Below, piece after piece: positions 1 to 5,159 of a stretch of 5,482 nucleotides of DNA; position 1 is the stretch's first letter; each line of letters starts with the position of its first letter. A program made the translations under genes and the position numbers. The stretch spans positions 1 to 5,482 of the forward strand of contig QMPG01000237.1 in the NCBI GenBank assembly GCA_003648455.1, given 5' to 3'. The notes beneath the pieces are model-generated. The model had not been told where the DNA came from. It searched no databases and was given only the letters and a program-made list of their open reading frames with translations. This DNA comes from Bacteroidota bacterium. GTDB taxonomy: Bacteria > Bacteroidota > Bacteroidia > Bacteroidales > B39-G9.

Positions 1-536
1 AAATCAAATTATTTAATTGTTTTTGGCTCGTCCGGAATTTAGATTTATATCATTATGATATTCGTTCTTTGGCAGGAATAGAAAATTTCAAGAATTTAAA
101 AACACTTAGCCTTGAGGAAAATAAAATTGAAGATCTTTCTCCTTTCTCTGGTTTAAGAAAACTCAAAGAACTAAATCTTTGCAATAATAATATTAGGGAT
201 ATTAGCACATTAGTTCATTGCAAAAATCTAAAAAAGCTGAATATCGAGGGAAACAAAATTAAAGATCTTTCACCCCTTACAAAATTGAAAAAACTTAAAA
301 AGTTAAATATTTATAATAATGATTTTAAGCATATTTCTGATTTATATAATTGTAAGAAACTAAAAGAACTATATATCTATCATCCACAAATTATGGATTA
401 TAAACAGTTAAGTAATATTCCTAATCTAAAAACACTTTATGTAAATTATTTTGAAACAAATAGTGATGATATACAAGAATTACAAAATTATTTACCCAAT
501 TGTAAAATAGAAGTAATTTGGGGTTATATATTTTGA
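1..536 (+). CDS. Leucine-rich-repeat protein, 5' end outside the window
   Basis: The reading frame (first full codon at position 3) is open from the window edge to a TGA at 534-536, so the gene begins upstream. A TTG at 69 could be mistaken for the start, but the codons before it already encode LRR sequence (NLDLYHYDIRSLAGIENF). From position 96 there are regular 22-residue (66-bp) units beginning LKxLxL and continuing xxNxIxDLSPL, the SDS22/internalin-like LRR type: units start near 96, 162, 228, 294 and 360, with a degenerate last one at 426. The consensus Asn is lost in the last units, and the protein ends with LPNCKIEVIW, a typical way for such solenoids to finish. No membrane segment or sorting signal follows. 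LRR solenoids of this kind bind proteins; the ligand is unknown. The next gene starts 15 bp downstream on the same strand, suggesting an operon. What the missing N-terminus carries cannot be seen. Confidence 0.85.
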   Translation, partial: IKLFNCFWLVRNLDLYHYDIRSLAGIENFKNLKTLSLEENKIEDLSPFSGLRKLKELNLCNNNIRDISTLVHCKNLKKLNIEGNKIKDLSPLTKLKKLKKLNIYNNDFKHISDLYNCKKLKELYIYHPQIMDYKQLSNIPNLKTLYVNYFETNSDDIQELQNYLPNCKIEVIWGYIF

Positions 537-551
537 AAATAAATCAAACAA

Positions 552-1238
552 ATGAGTGAGCCAAGAGTAGTAATAGTAGGTATTGGAAACCATGGAGAAA
601 AAATTGTAAGCAGATTGAATAAGCACGGTTTTCTCGAAACAGAATTCCTGTCTCAAAATGAATTGATTAAAAACAATTTCCAAAAATTTTCTTTACTTTT
701 TATTATCTATAGTCCGACAGATAATTGCATAGAAGAAGTAAATGAGATTGTCAGATTCCATACTAAGAAAACCGTAATTGAGATTATCATAACTGATAAA
801 ATTGAAAGACAAAATCCACATTATATAATAAATAATTTATCTGTTGATGGTGTTGTAAAAGAGATTTCAACTTTAATAAAAACATTTACTGATTTAGCTA
901 AATTTCCATCACAAAGTTGTATTGACATGGCAGACATTATTGGTTCTTTAAAAAATGCCGGCAAGTTACAAATGAATGAATTTACATTTGAAGGAAGTGG
1001 AGATTATAATGCTCTTAATCAGTTTCTTGTATTTCTAAGAACTACGAAAAAGATAAAGACCGTTTGGCTTCAGATTTATTTGCATGAAGATAATGGTTTG
1101 TTTTATTTAGTTCTTGAAAAACTATTAGATGCTGTAAACTCAAATGTCGATAGTGAAACTAATATTTTGTGGAATGTGAGTTATGGAGAACAGATTTTGG
1201 AGGATGAGAAAAATAAGTTTGTGTTGATGTTTTGTTAG
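552..1238 (+). CDS. Small FtsZ/tubulin-like protein lacking most of the GTP-binding site
   Basis: The protein has 228 residues, ATG start, TAG stop. By eye it follows FtsZ from end to end. Residues 6-19 (VVIVGIGNHGEKIV) match the first strand and T1 loop (FtsZ VGVGGAGGNAV). Residues 46-82 match the strand, T4 helix and next strand, but the GGGTGTG signature is replaced by SPTDNCI (54-60), and the T2/T3 segment between is deleted. Residues 104-150 align without gaps to the central helix, T7 loop and following strand (FtsZ ITRPGLxNxDFADVxTVMSExG). The two T7 aspartates are kept (D125, D128), but the Asn is Cys123. Residues 168-228 resemble the C-terminal FtsZ domain, ending where that domain ends, with no linker or FtsA/ZipA-binding tail. 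GTP binding is therefore unlikely; a regulatory or capping role on a filament is only a guess. It is probably cytoplasmic, with no signal peptide or membrane segment. It lies 15 bp after the LRR gene. The alignment is from memory, so the family call is moderate. Confidence 0.6.
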   Translation: MSEPRVVIVGIGNHGEKIVSRLNKHGFLETEFLSQNELIKNNFQKFSLLFIIYSPTDNCIEEVNEIVRFHTKKTVIEIIITDKIERQNPHYIINNLSVDGVVKEISTLIKTFTDLAKFPSQSCIDMADIIGSLKNAGKLQMNEFTFEGSGDYNALNQFLVFLRTTKKIKTVWLQIYLHEDNGLFYLVLEKLLDAVNSNVDSETNILWNVSYGEQILEDEKNKFVLMFC

Positions 1239-1285
1239 TTGCAATTACAGTTCAATATTTAGATAATTTAAAATTTATTGAGTAA

Positions 1286-1328
1286 CAATAAAATTGAATT
1301 TAAATTCAACTAAATATTATTGATTTTT
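1286..1328 (+). terminator. Nested palindrome after the FtsZ-like gene, possible terminator
   Basis: A perfect 16-bp palindrome (TTGAATTTAAATTCAA, 1294-1309) is enclosed by CAATAA (1286-1291) and TTATTG (1317-1322), and a run of five T follows at 1324-1328. It lies about 50 bp after the stop codon of the FtsZ-like gene. It could fold as a weak AT-only hairpin ending that transcript, but the stem has almost no G-C pairs. A protein-binding palindrome or chance in AT-rich DNA are alternatives. Confidence 0.3.
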
Positions 1329-1341
1329 AACAGAATAATAT

Positions 1342-1391
1342 GCAAAAAAAAAGATTTAGAAAGAAATCTAAATCTTTAAAAGTCGGGGTGA
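1342..1391 (-). repeat. Left direct repeat: duplicated tRNA-Pro 3' end plus terminator (att-like)
   Basis: This 50-bp segment repeats 3547-3597 in the same orientation. It shares a nine-A run, a perfect 10-bp stem (AAAGATTTAG with CTAAATCTTT), a short A run, and TCGGGGTGA. The last of these is, on the minus strand, the end of the tRNA-Pro acceptor stem (CACCCCGA). Differences are two loop bases and one A fewer in the linker. Only 9 bp of tRNA sequence are present; the remaining 67 bp of the tRNA are absent, so this is a fragment and not a degenerate full gene. The pattern fits the far attachment site of an element integrated at the tRNA 3' end. Confidence 0.7.
1344..1377 (-). terminator. Rho-independent terminator at the end of the AbiE operon
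   Basis: Read on the minus strand, the perfect 10-bp stem AAAGATTTAG / CTAAATCTTT (8-nt loop) is followed directly by a run of nine T, the classic intrinsic terminator layout. It lies about 65 bp beyond the toxin stop codon, so it should end the minus-strand AbiE transcript. It is a copy of the tRNA-Pro terminator at 3549-3582. On the plus strand it has no T run after the stem and is not expected to work in that direction. Confidence 0.7.
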
Positions 1392-1441
1392 TTTTACTGT
1401 TTGGTTTTATTATCGGCGTAATGTAGTGTTTATATTCCCAT

Positions 1442-2395
1442 TTAATTCGTCTGTGTTGTTAGTTCGTAAATTTTATACCAATAAAAGAAAGCTTCCGGAT
1501 TGGATTTTTTCAGTTTGTTTAATTTGTTATTCATTTCCTCTCCAATTTTCCAATTCTTCAATTGTTTTGGATCTTCAAATTTCTCTATAGTACTAGCGTC
1601 ATGCAAAATCAAAGAAGCAATGTAAGCTGCTTTTGAGGCATGTACAATAGTTTTTTCTAAATGGTAACTTTCAGAAAATATAAATCCGGTAATTCTGCGT
1701 ATTCCATGTTGCAGTTGCTCAAATTCACCTTTCCCTTCAGCTCCTCTTGTAACAATACAAAGAGAGGTCTGGAAAACATCATCCAGCACATCATTTTTGC
1801 TTAAGCCTTCTTTATCTCGATATGCTAATTCAGTTGCTGCAAAATTCGAGAATGTAGTTTTTATTATTTCTAAATTTTCAACAACATCAAAAAGGTTTCC
1901 TATATCGTAAAGTTGTTTAATAATTTCCATACTCTTACTATCCTTCTTTTTGAAGTATGGAATACCTGTCGTATTTGGAGCAAAAGCGGTCAGCTTATCA
2001 CCTAGCATATCTTCTAAACAAGGGACCTTTACGTATTTAGGTTCTCCATCAATAGGCACAAAGGATGATTGAATAGGAATTCTTTCAAGTTTTGTATAGT
2101 TTATTTCTTCGAACAATATATCAAGCAAAACATATTCTTCCTCTTTGTTTGATTTATGAAGCGGTGTATAAAAGAATTTATAATGCTCCTTTTTAATTTT
2201 TGATTTCGTATCTCTATGCTGAAATTCTTTCCTTAAGAAACCTTGTTCTAACGAAAGCTCATCAAGAATTCCTTCAAAATTTTCAAGCTCTTTTGGTAGG
2301 ATGATGTCTATATCAATAGATAAGCGTTTTGTTGAATTAAGATGAAGCATTAACGCGGTTCCCCCTTTAAATACAAATGGTACTTCATATTTCAC
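1442..2395 (-). CDS. AbiEii/AbiGii-family nucleotidyltransferase toxin, body only (N-terminus cut off by a stop codon)
   Basis: The open part is 317 residues from a GTG at 2395 to TAA at 1442-1444. It begins just before the catalytic motif: FKGGTALMLHL (residues 9-19) and S26-I-D28-I-D30, the GG(T/S)...SxDxD signature of the DNA polymerase beta-like nucleotidyltransferase fold. A third acidic residue fits D92 (VLLDILFEE). A second family motif appears as LGDKLTAF (131-138) with QLYDIGNL (161-168). In characterised AbiE systems the toxin uses nucleotides to block growth and the cognate AbiEi represses the operon. Members normally have about 35-40 residues before the GG motif. Here those residues are encoded in the same frame upstream but separated by a TAA at 2402-2404. 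The visible start may thus be only a reinitiation site, and the gene may be a pseudogene. Family call is firm; activity is doubtful. Confidence 0.85.
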   Translation of the reverse strand: MKYEVPFVFKGGTALMLHLNSTKRLSIDIDIILPKELENFEGILDELSLEQGFLRKEFQHRDTKSKIKKEHYKFFYTPLHKSNKEEEYVLLDILFEEINYTKLERIPIQSSFVPIDGEPKYVKVPCLEDMLGDKLTAFAPNTTGIPYFKKKDSKSMEIIKQLYDIGNLFDVVENLEIIKTTFSNFAATELAYRDKEGLSKNDVLDDVFQTSLCIVTRGAEGKGEFEQLQHGIRRITGFIFSESYHLEKTIVHASKAAYIASLILHDASTIEKFEDPKQLKNWKIGEEMNNKLNKLKKSNPEAFFYWYKIYELTTQTN

Positions 2396-2401
2396 AAGCC
2401 C

Positions 2402-2515
2402 TTAAAGTAACAGTAATGTTTTAATTACTTTTTCTACTAGTATTTTATCTACCTTTCGATTTTTTTTCGAGACTTGATTTATCCAATCTATTGATATCTT
2501 TTCTTTACTAATCAT
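2402..2515 (-). pseudogene. N-terminal 37 codons of the AbiEii toxin, ending at a premature TAA
   Basis: An ATG at 2515 opens a 37-codon frame beginning MISKEKISIDWINQVSKKN and ending KTLLLL, then TAA. This is exactly in frame with the toxin body: the stop is followed by codons for Gly-Leu-Val-Lys-Tyr and the GG motif. The text resembles the usual N-terminal helix of Bacteroidota AbiEii proteins, where I recall LLE-G-L before the nucleotidyltransferase core, so one GAA-to-TAA change explains the break. The joined length would be about 355 residues, normal for the family. The ATG lies 3 nt after the antitoxin stop, as expected of the genuine operon start and translational coupling. The nearby GTG at 2395 and GGG-CTT-GTG context could permit some reinitiation. 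Confidence 0.75.
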
Positions 2516-2518
2516 ATT

Positions 2519-3253
2519 CTATAATTTGGCAGCATTGTTATCATTATTGCCATAAATTTTAATTGTGCTTAAATATTCTTCAAAAATTTCTTTTTTTCTC
2601 CTCCGACTAGCATATCGAAGCATTTTGCTTTGATTAACTGTATATTTAGAGAAAGCTTCATTGAAAATAGTTCTCATTTCTGAACCCTGTTGTGCTGAAA
2701 AAATGATATCATCACAAAATATATCAACTAATAATTTTTCAATCGAAATAGTTGATATTCCATTAACAGATTGAGTGGGTGATTCCGAAACTAAAGGCTT
2801 AATAATAAATGCTTCTTTATCTATTGGCAGATATTTATCTAAAATATCACTTGTGGGCTCAATAAAAACAGGATATTTTAATTCTTTTAAGAAATAGAAA
2901 ACGGATTGAGTCACATCTTTCTCCACTTCGAGAATAAAATTAAAAACACCTGCTTGATGTCTCATAAACTCATTGAGAATTGATGTGTTCCAAATGCAAA
3001 TATTTACATAAGGAAATTCTTTTTTAAGCTTATTATAAACCGTTTTTATTTTCGAACTAAGCTCAGGATAATAAATATTTTTTTTACCTAAAATAAACTT
3101 ACCTCTTCCAATTCGAGTCAATACCCCCATGTTAATAAGCGTATAAACTCTCCAGTTTATGGTAGTTTGTTTTACCTTATCTTCTAATTCTCTATAAAAC
3201 CCAACAATATCAGTAGTTGTAAAAAAAGAATAGTTCTTGAATTGAGAATTCAA
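2519..3253 (-). CDS. AbiEi-like antitoxin / transcriptional repressor (winged helix)
   Basis: The protein has 244 residues, TAG stop at 2519-2521. Residues 12-56 (TTTDIVGFYRELE...TINWRVYTLINMGVLTRIGRGKFILG) form a predicted winged helix-turn-helix ending in the 'GRGxFxLG' wing seen in AbiEi-type antitoxins. The rest is a mixed alpha/beta domain with ISTISIEKLLVDIF (166-179), another recurrent feature of these families. It resembles the Bacteroidota group found beside AbiEii, which I think is DUF6577, but that label is from memory. In type IV systems this protein counteracts the toxin without stably binding it and represses its own promoter. The start is TTG at 3253; the frame is open to 3313 but has no ATG, and the next ATG (codon 42) would destroy the winged helix. 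The toxin ATG follows after 3 nt. A G/C-poor basic patch (RYASRRRKK, 213-221) lies near the C-terminus. Confidence 0.75.
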   Translation of the reverse strand: MNSQFKNYSFFTTTDIVGFYRELEDKVKQTTINWRVYTLINMGVLTRIGRGKFILGKKNIYYPELSSKIKTVYNKLKKEFPYVNICIWNTSILNEFMRHQAGVFNFILEVEKDVTQSVFYFLKELKYPVFIEPTSDILDKYLPIDKEAFIIKPLVSESPTQSVNGISTISIEKLLVDIFCDDIIFSAQQGSEMRTIFNEAFSKYTVNQSKMLRYASRRRKKEIFEEYLSTIKIYGNNDNNAAKL

Positions 3254-3300
3254 CTTATCAATATGTAATTTGTCTGTTTTGATATCTTTAATTTTTATTG

Positions 3301-3331
3301 CAAATATACAAAACTATATTACGGCAGCAAA
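3301..3331 (-). promoter_or_regulatory. Bacteroidota-type promoter of the AbiE operon
   Basis: On the minus strand TATATTTG (3308-3301) matches the -7 consensus TAnnTTTG, and TTTG (3331-3328) lies 19 nt upstream as the -33 element. Transcription would begin near 3295, about 40 nt before the TTG start codon at 3253. A second, overlapping TAnnTTTG match (TAGTTTTG, 3316-3309) lacks a well-placed -33 element. Confidence 0.6.
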
Positions 3332-3353
3332 TAATTATTATTGCCAATAATTA
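3332..3353. promoter_or_regulatory. Palindrome abutting the AbiE promoter, candidate operator
   Basis: The segment reads TAATTATT...AATAATTA with a core ATTATT-GCC-AATAAT (3337-3351), two nested perfect inverted repeats. It begins right beside the -33 element of the AbiE promoter. AbiEi proteins are known to bind inverted repeats in their own promoters, so this is the natural candidate site for autorepression. The half-sites are AT-rich, so chance is not excluded. Confidence 0.4.
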
Positions 3354-3546
3354 GAAAATGTAGTGGTGGAATTGCACTTTTTACAAATGGGTGAAATGTA
3401 CGTGGGCTTCTTTAACTGCACGAAGGGCAGAAGGGGGGGGGATATTTTTTTCTTGCATCAACATATATTTTAAAAAATCGAATTGTGGTTTTGTGGAAAA
3501 AGTCAAAGCGAATTTTTTGGTTTTGCTTTTTATGTAGAAAAAATCA
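3354..3546. other. Non-coding spacer with a G9 tract
   Basis: I see no gene, RNA or clear promoter here. It contains a run of nine G (3433-3441) followed shortly by a run of T, and a loose hairpin formed by CTGC (3417-3420) and GCAG (3427-3430). It forms the upstream side of the AbiE operon and the right interior of the putative island. Confidence 0.5.
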
Positions 3547-3597
3547 GCAAAAAAAAAGATTTAGAAACCAATCTAAATCTTTAAAAAGTCGGGGTGA
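3547..3597 (-). repeat. Right direct repeat: tRNA-Pro 3' end plus terminator (att-like, original copy)
   Basis: This 51-bp segment is the natural 3' flank of the intact tRNA-Pro gene and matches 1342-1391 at all but two loop bases plus one A in the linker. Its overlap with the tRNA covers the discriminator, the seven acceptor-stem bases and one more. The repeat ends there because the left copy diverges into unrelated sequence (TTTTACTG). Confidence 0.7.
3549..3582 (-). terminator. Rho-independent terminator of tRNA-Pro
   Basis: On the minus strand the 10-bp perfect stem (CTAAATCTTT at 3573-3582 pairing with AAAGATTTAG at 3555-3564, 8-nt loop) is followed by nine T (3557-3549). It begins 7 nt after the tRNA 3' end. 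Confidence 0.8.
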
Positions 3598-3664
3598 GTA
3601 GATTCGAACTACCGACCCCACGCCCCCCAGACGCGTACTCTAAACCTGACTGAGCTACACCCCG
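3589..3664 (-). tRNA. tRNA-Pro (anticodon GGG)
   Basis: A complete 76-nt cloverleaf on the minus strand. The acceptor stem is CGGGGTG/CACCCCG with discriminator A; the D arm is GCTC/GAGT with an 11-nt loop. The anticodon stem is CGCGT/GCGTG (two G-U type pairs) with loop CTGGGGG, so T33 precedes anticodon GGG (plus-strand 3626-3628). The variable loop has 5 nt and the T arm is GGTAG-TTCGAAT-CTACT. The anticodon GGG reads proline CCC/CCU codons. CCA is not encoded; the acceptor is followed by C and a T run. Its own promoter and terminator flank it, so it is a single-gene transcript. Confidence 0.95.
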
Positions 3665-3676
3665 AATTTTATTTTA

Positions 3677-3707
3677 CAAAATTAATAATATACATTAAAT
3701 TTGCAAT
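3677..3707 (-). promoter_or_regulatory. Promoter of tRNA-Pro
   Basis: On the minus strand TAATTTTG (3684-3677) fits TAnnTTTG and ATTG (3707-3704) lies 19 nt upstream. The -7 box ends 12 nt before the tRNA 5' end, giving a leader of only a few nucleotides. A TAnnTTTG match on the other strand (TAAATTTG, 3696-3703) overlaps it but has no -33 partner. Confidence 0.6.
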
Positions 3708-3804
3708 CTTTTAAAATTAAAAAGTATGGCATTTTTTTTGCTAATATAAAAAACAATTAATTTATATATGTAGATATGACAAAATGTCTGAAATTAGTAT
3801 AATG

Positions 3805-4107
3805 TCGAAAGTTCATAAGGCCGTCATTACGAGGAACGAAGTAATCTGTTGATAATCGGCACACAGGTATTGTTTCATTTTTTTGACTTTCGGAACAGTC
3901 TGTTTGTAATGACGTAAGATATTTTCCAGAGGCGAAATAGATTATAATAAAATGTTTTTTTTACCTTTGAGTTAACTTTAAAAAGTGTGTTTTAGTCATT
4001 GTGCTTTGCCAGCTGGTGTAGAAGCAATCTCAACCTACTGAATTAAAAATATATAGATTGCTTCGTTCCTCGCAATGACGTGATTTTTCGACTTTCCGGA
4101 GTGGTCT
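3805..4107. repeat. Complex palindromic intergenic repeat between tRNA-Pro and trxB
   Basis: A 26-bp module at 3822-3847 (CGTCATTACGAGGAACGAAG and six more bases) recurs inverted at 4055-4080 with two mismatches. Inside the right half, GAAGCAATCT (4021-4030) and AGATTGCTTC (4055-4064) form a perfect 10-bp hairpin stem. Inside the left half, CGTCATTAC (3822-3830) pairs with GTAATGACG (3906-3914), and CGAAAGT (3806-3812) with ACTTTCG (3886-3892). GACTTTC...TCT recurs directly at 3885-3901 and 4090-4107. The CGTCATTGCGAGGAACGAAG motif is a widely scattered intergenic repeat in several bacterial phyla. No coding frame is supported across 3665-4147. Confidence 0.75.
3962..3969 (+). promoter_or_regulatory. 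Possible trxB promoter -7 box
   Basis: TACCTTTG after a T run matches the TAnnTTTG consensus and is the clearest such box on the plus strand close to trxB, but no TTG is found at the -33 distance. If used, it would give a leader of about 170 nt that includes the 4021-4064 hairpin. Confidence 0.35.
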
Positions 4108-4147
4108 TGAAGCTTAAATTAGTAAAATATTAAAATAAAATAAAAAT

Positions 4148-5152
4148 ATGGAATTATTTAAAACAATGGGAAATCTTGATGATAAAAATAATCCTCAAGA
4201 CAAATTAGACGAAAACGTTGAAAAAGTTAAATGTTTAATAATTGGTTCGGGACCTGCAGGATATACTGCTGCTATTTATGCAGCAAGAGCTAATCTTAGT
4301 CCTGTCTTAATTCAGGGTTTGCAACCCGGTGGTCAGTTAACCACAACAACCGATGTAGAAAATTTTCCGGGATATCCGCAAGGAATTTCAGGTCCTGAAA
4401 TGATGGAAGATTTACAAAAACAAGCAGAGCGTTTTGGTACTGATATAAGATGGGGGATTGTAACATCTGTCGATTTTTCAAATAATAATCGTAAAGTTAT
4501 TATTGATAATAAAAATCAAATTGAAGCAGAGGCAATTATTATAGCTACAGGTGCTGCTGCAAGATATTTGGGACTTGAATCTGAAGAGAAATTTAAAGGA
4601 TCCGGCGTTTCTGCATGTGCTACTTGTGACGGGTTTTTCTATAAAGGAAAAGATGTTGCTGTTGTTGGCGGTGGCGATACTGCTTGCGAAGAGGCTGTTT
4701 ACCTTGCAGGAATATGCAATAAAGTTTATCTAATTGTTCGTAAAAATTACTTGCGTGCATCAAAAGCTATGCAGCAAAAAGTAGCAAACACTCCAAATGT
4801 TGAGGTGTTATTCGAGCACAACACAAAAGAAGTATTGGGAGATCAGGTTGTAACCGGATTATCATTAATAAAACGTAAAGGTGAGAAAGACGAGAAGGAA
4901 GTAAAGATTGATATTGACGGTTTTTTCCTTGCTATTGGTCATGTTCCAAATTCAAAAGTTTTTAAACCATATGTTGAAACCGACGAAGTGGGATATATTA
5001 AAACTATTCCGGGAACAACTAAAACTAATATTGAAGGTGTTTTTGCTTGTGGTGATGTTCAAGACCCTCATTACAGACAGGCAATAACATCTGCAGGTTC
5101 GGGATGTATGGCTGCTATTGATGCAGAAAGATATCTGTCTTCTAAATCGTAG
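4148..5152 (+). CDS. trxB: Thioredoxin-disulfide reductase (NADPH)
   Basis: The enzyme is a cytoplasmic FAD flavoprotein that passes electrons from NADPH to oxidised thioredoxin. All signatures are present in order: FAD-binding GSGPAGYTAAIYAARA (33-48), GGQLTTTTDVENFPGYP (61-77), ATG (133-135), the redox-active CATC (C157, C160) followed by DG, the NADPH-binding VVGGGDTACEEA (172-183), a 2'-phosphate-binding region VRKNYLRASK (197-206), and the second FAD motif FACGDVQD (299-306). At 334 residues it is slightly longer than the usual ~310-320, because about 20 charged residues precede the conserved EKVKCLIIGSGPAG. ATG 4148 gives this extension; a second ATG at 4166 (codon 7) would shorten it little. 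Two TAG stops stand in tandem (5150-5155). No thioredoxin gene is adjacent, so it appears to be transcribed alone. Confidence 0.97.
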   Translation: MELFKTMGNLDDKNNPQDKLDENVEKVKCLIIGSGPAGYTAAIYAARANLSPVLIQGLQPGGQLTTTTDVENFPGYPQGISGPEMMEDLQKQAERFGTDIRWGIVTSVDFSNNNRKVIIDNKNQIEAEAIIIATGAAARYLGLESEEKFKGSGVSACATCDGFFYKGKDVAVVGGGDTACEEAVYLAGICNKVYLIVRKNYLRASKAMQQKVANTPNVEVLFEHNTKEVLGDQVVTGLSLIKRKGEKDEKEVKIDIDGFFLAIGHVPNSKVFKPYVETDEVGYIKTIPGTTKTNIEGVFACGDVQDPHYRQAITSAGSGCMAAIDAERYLSSKS

Positions 5153-5159
5153 TAGTTTT

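Larger units (their letters stand above)
1342..3597. mobile_element. Putative tRNA-Pro-targeted mini-island carrying an AbiE toxin-antitoxin pair
   Basis: The segment is bounded by ~50-bp direct repeats made of the tRNA-Pro 3' end and its terminator. The right copy belongs to the intact tRNA at 3589-3664. tRNA 3' ends are common integration targets of tyrosine-recombinase elements, which recreate the tRNA end on one side and leave a copy on the other. The ~2.2 kb between holds only a toxin-antitoxin operon, a typical accessory cargo, and no integrase, excisionase or replication gene. It would therefore be a non-autonomous or decayed element. A partial tRNA duplication by another route remains possible. 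Confidence 0.45.

Noticed and set aside
69..71. TTG at 69 as the start of the LRR gene
   Set aside because: The frame continues open to the window edge and encodes a further LRR unit before it, so the true start is outside.
492..683. 63-codon minus-strand frame across the LRR/FtsZ-like junction
   Set aside because: It overlaps two well-supported genes on the other strand and has no recognisable domain or start context.
2402..2515. A frameshift in the toxin gene
   Set aside because: The distance from ATG 2515 to GTG 2395 is 120 bases, a multiple of three, so both parts are in one frame and the break is a stop codon, not an indel.
3696..3703. TAAATTTG as a plus-strand promoter for trxB
   Set aside because: It matches the -7 consensus but has no TTG at the -33 distance, lies ~450 bp from trxB and overlaps the tRNA promoter on the other strand.
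3822..4080. CRISPR array
   Set aside because: There are only two copies, in inverted orientation, with no regular spacers; this is a palindromic intergenic repeat.
4296..4733. Short frames inside trxB (minus 4296-4481, plus 4551-4733)
   Set aside because: They lie wholly within the certain trxB coding region and read as its shadow in other frames.
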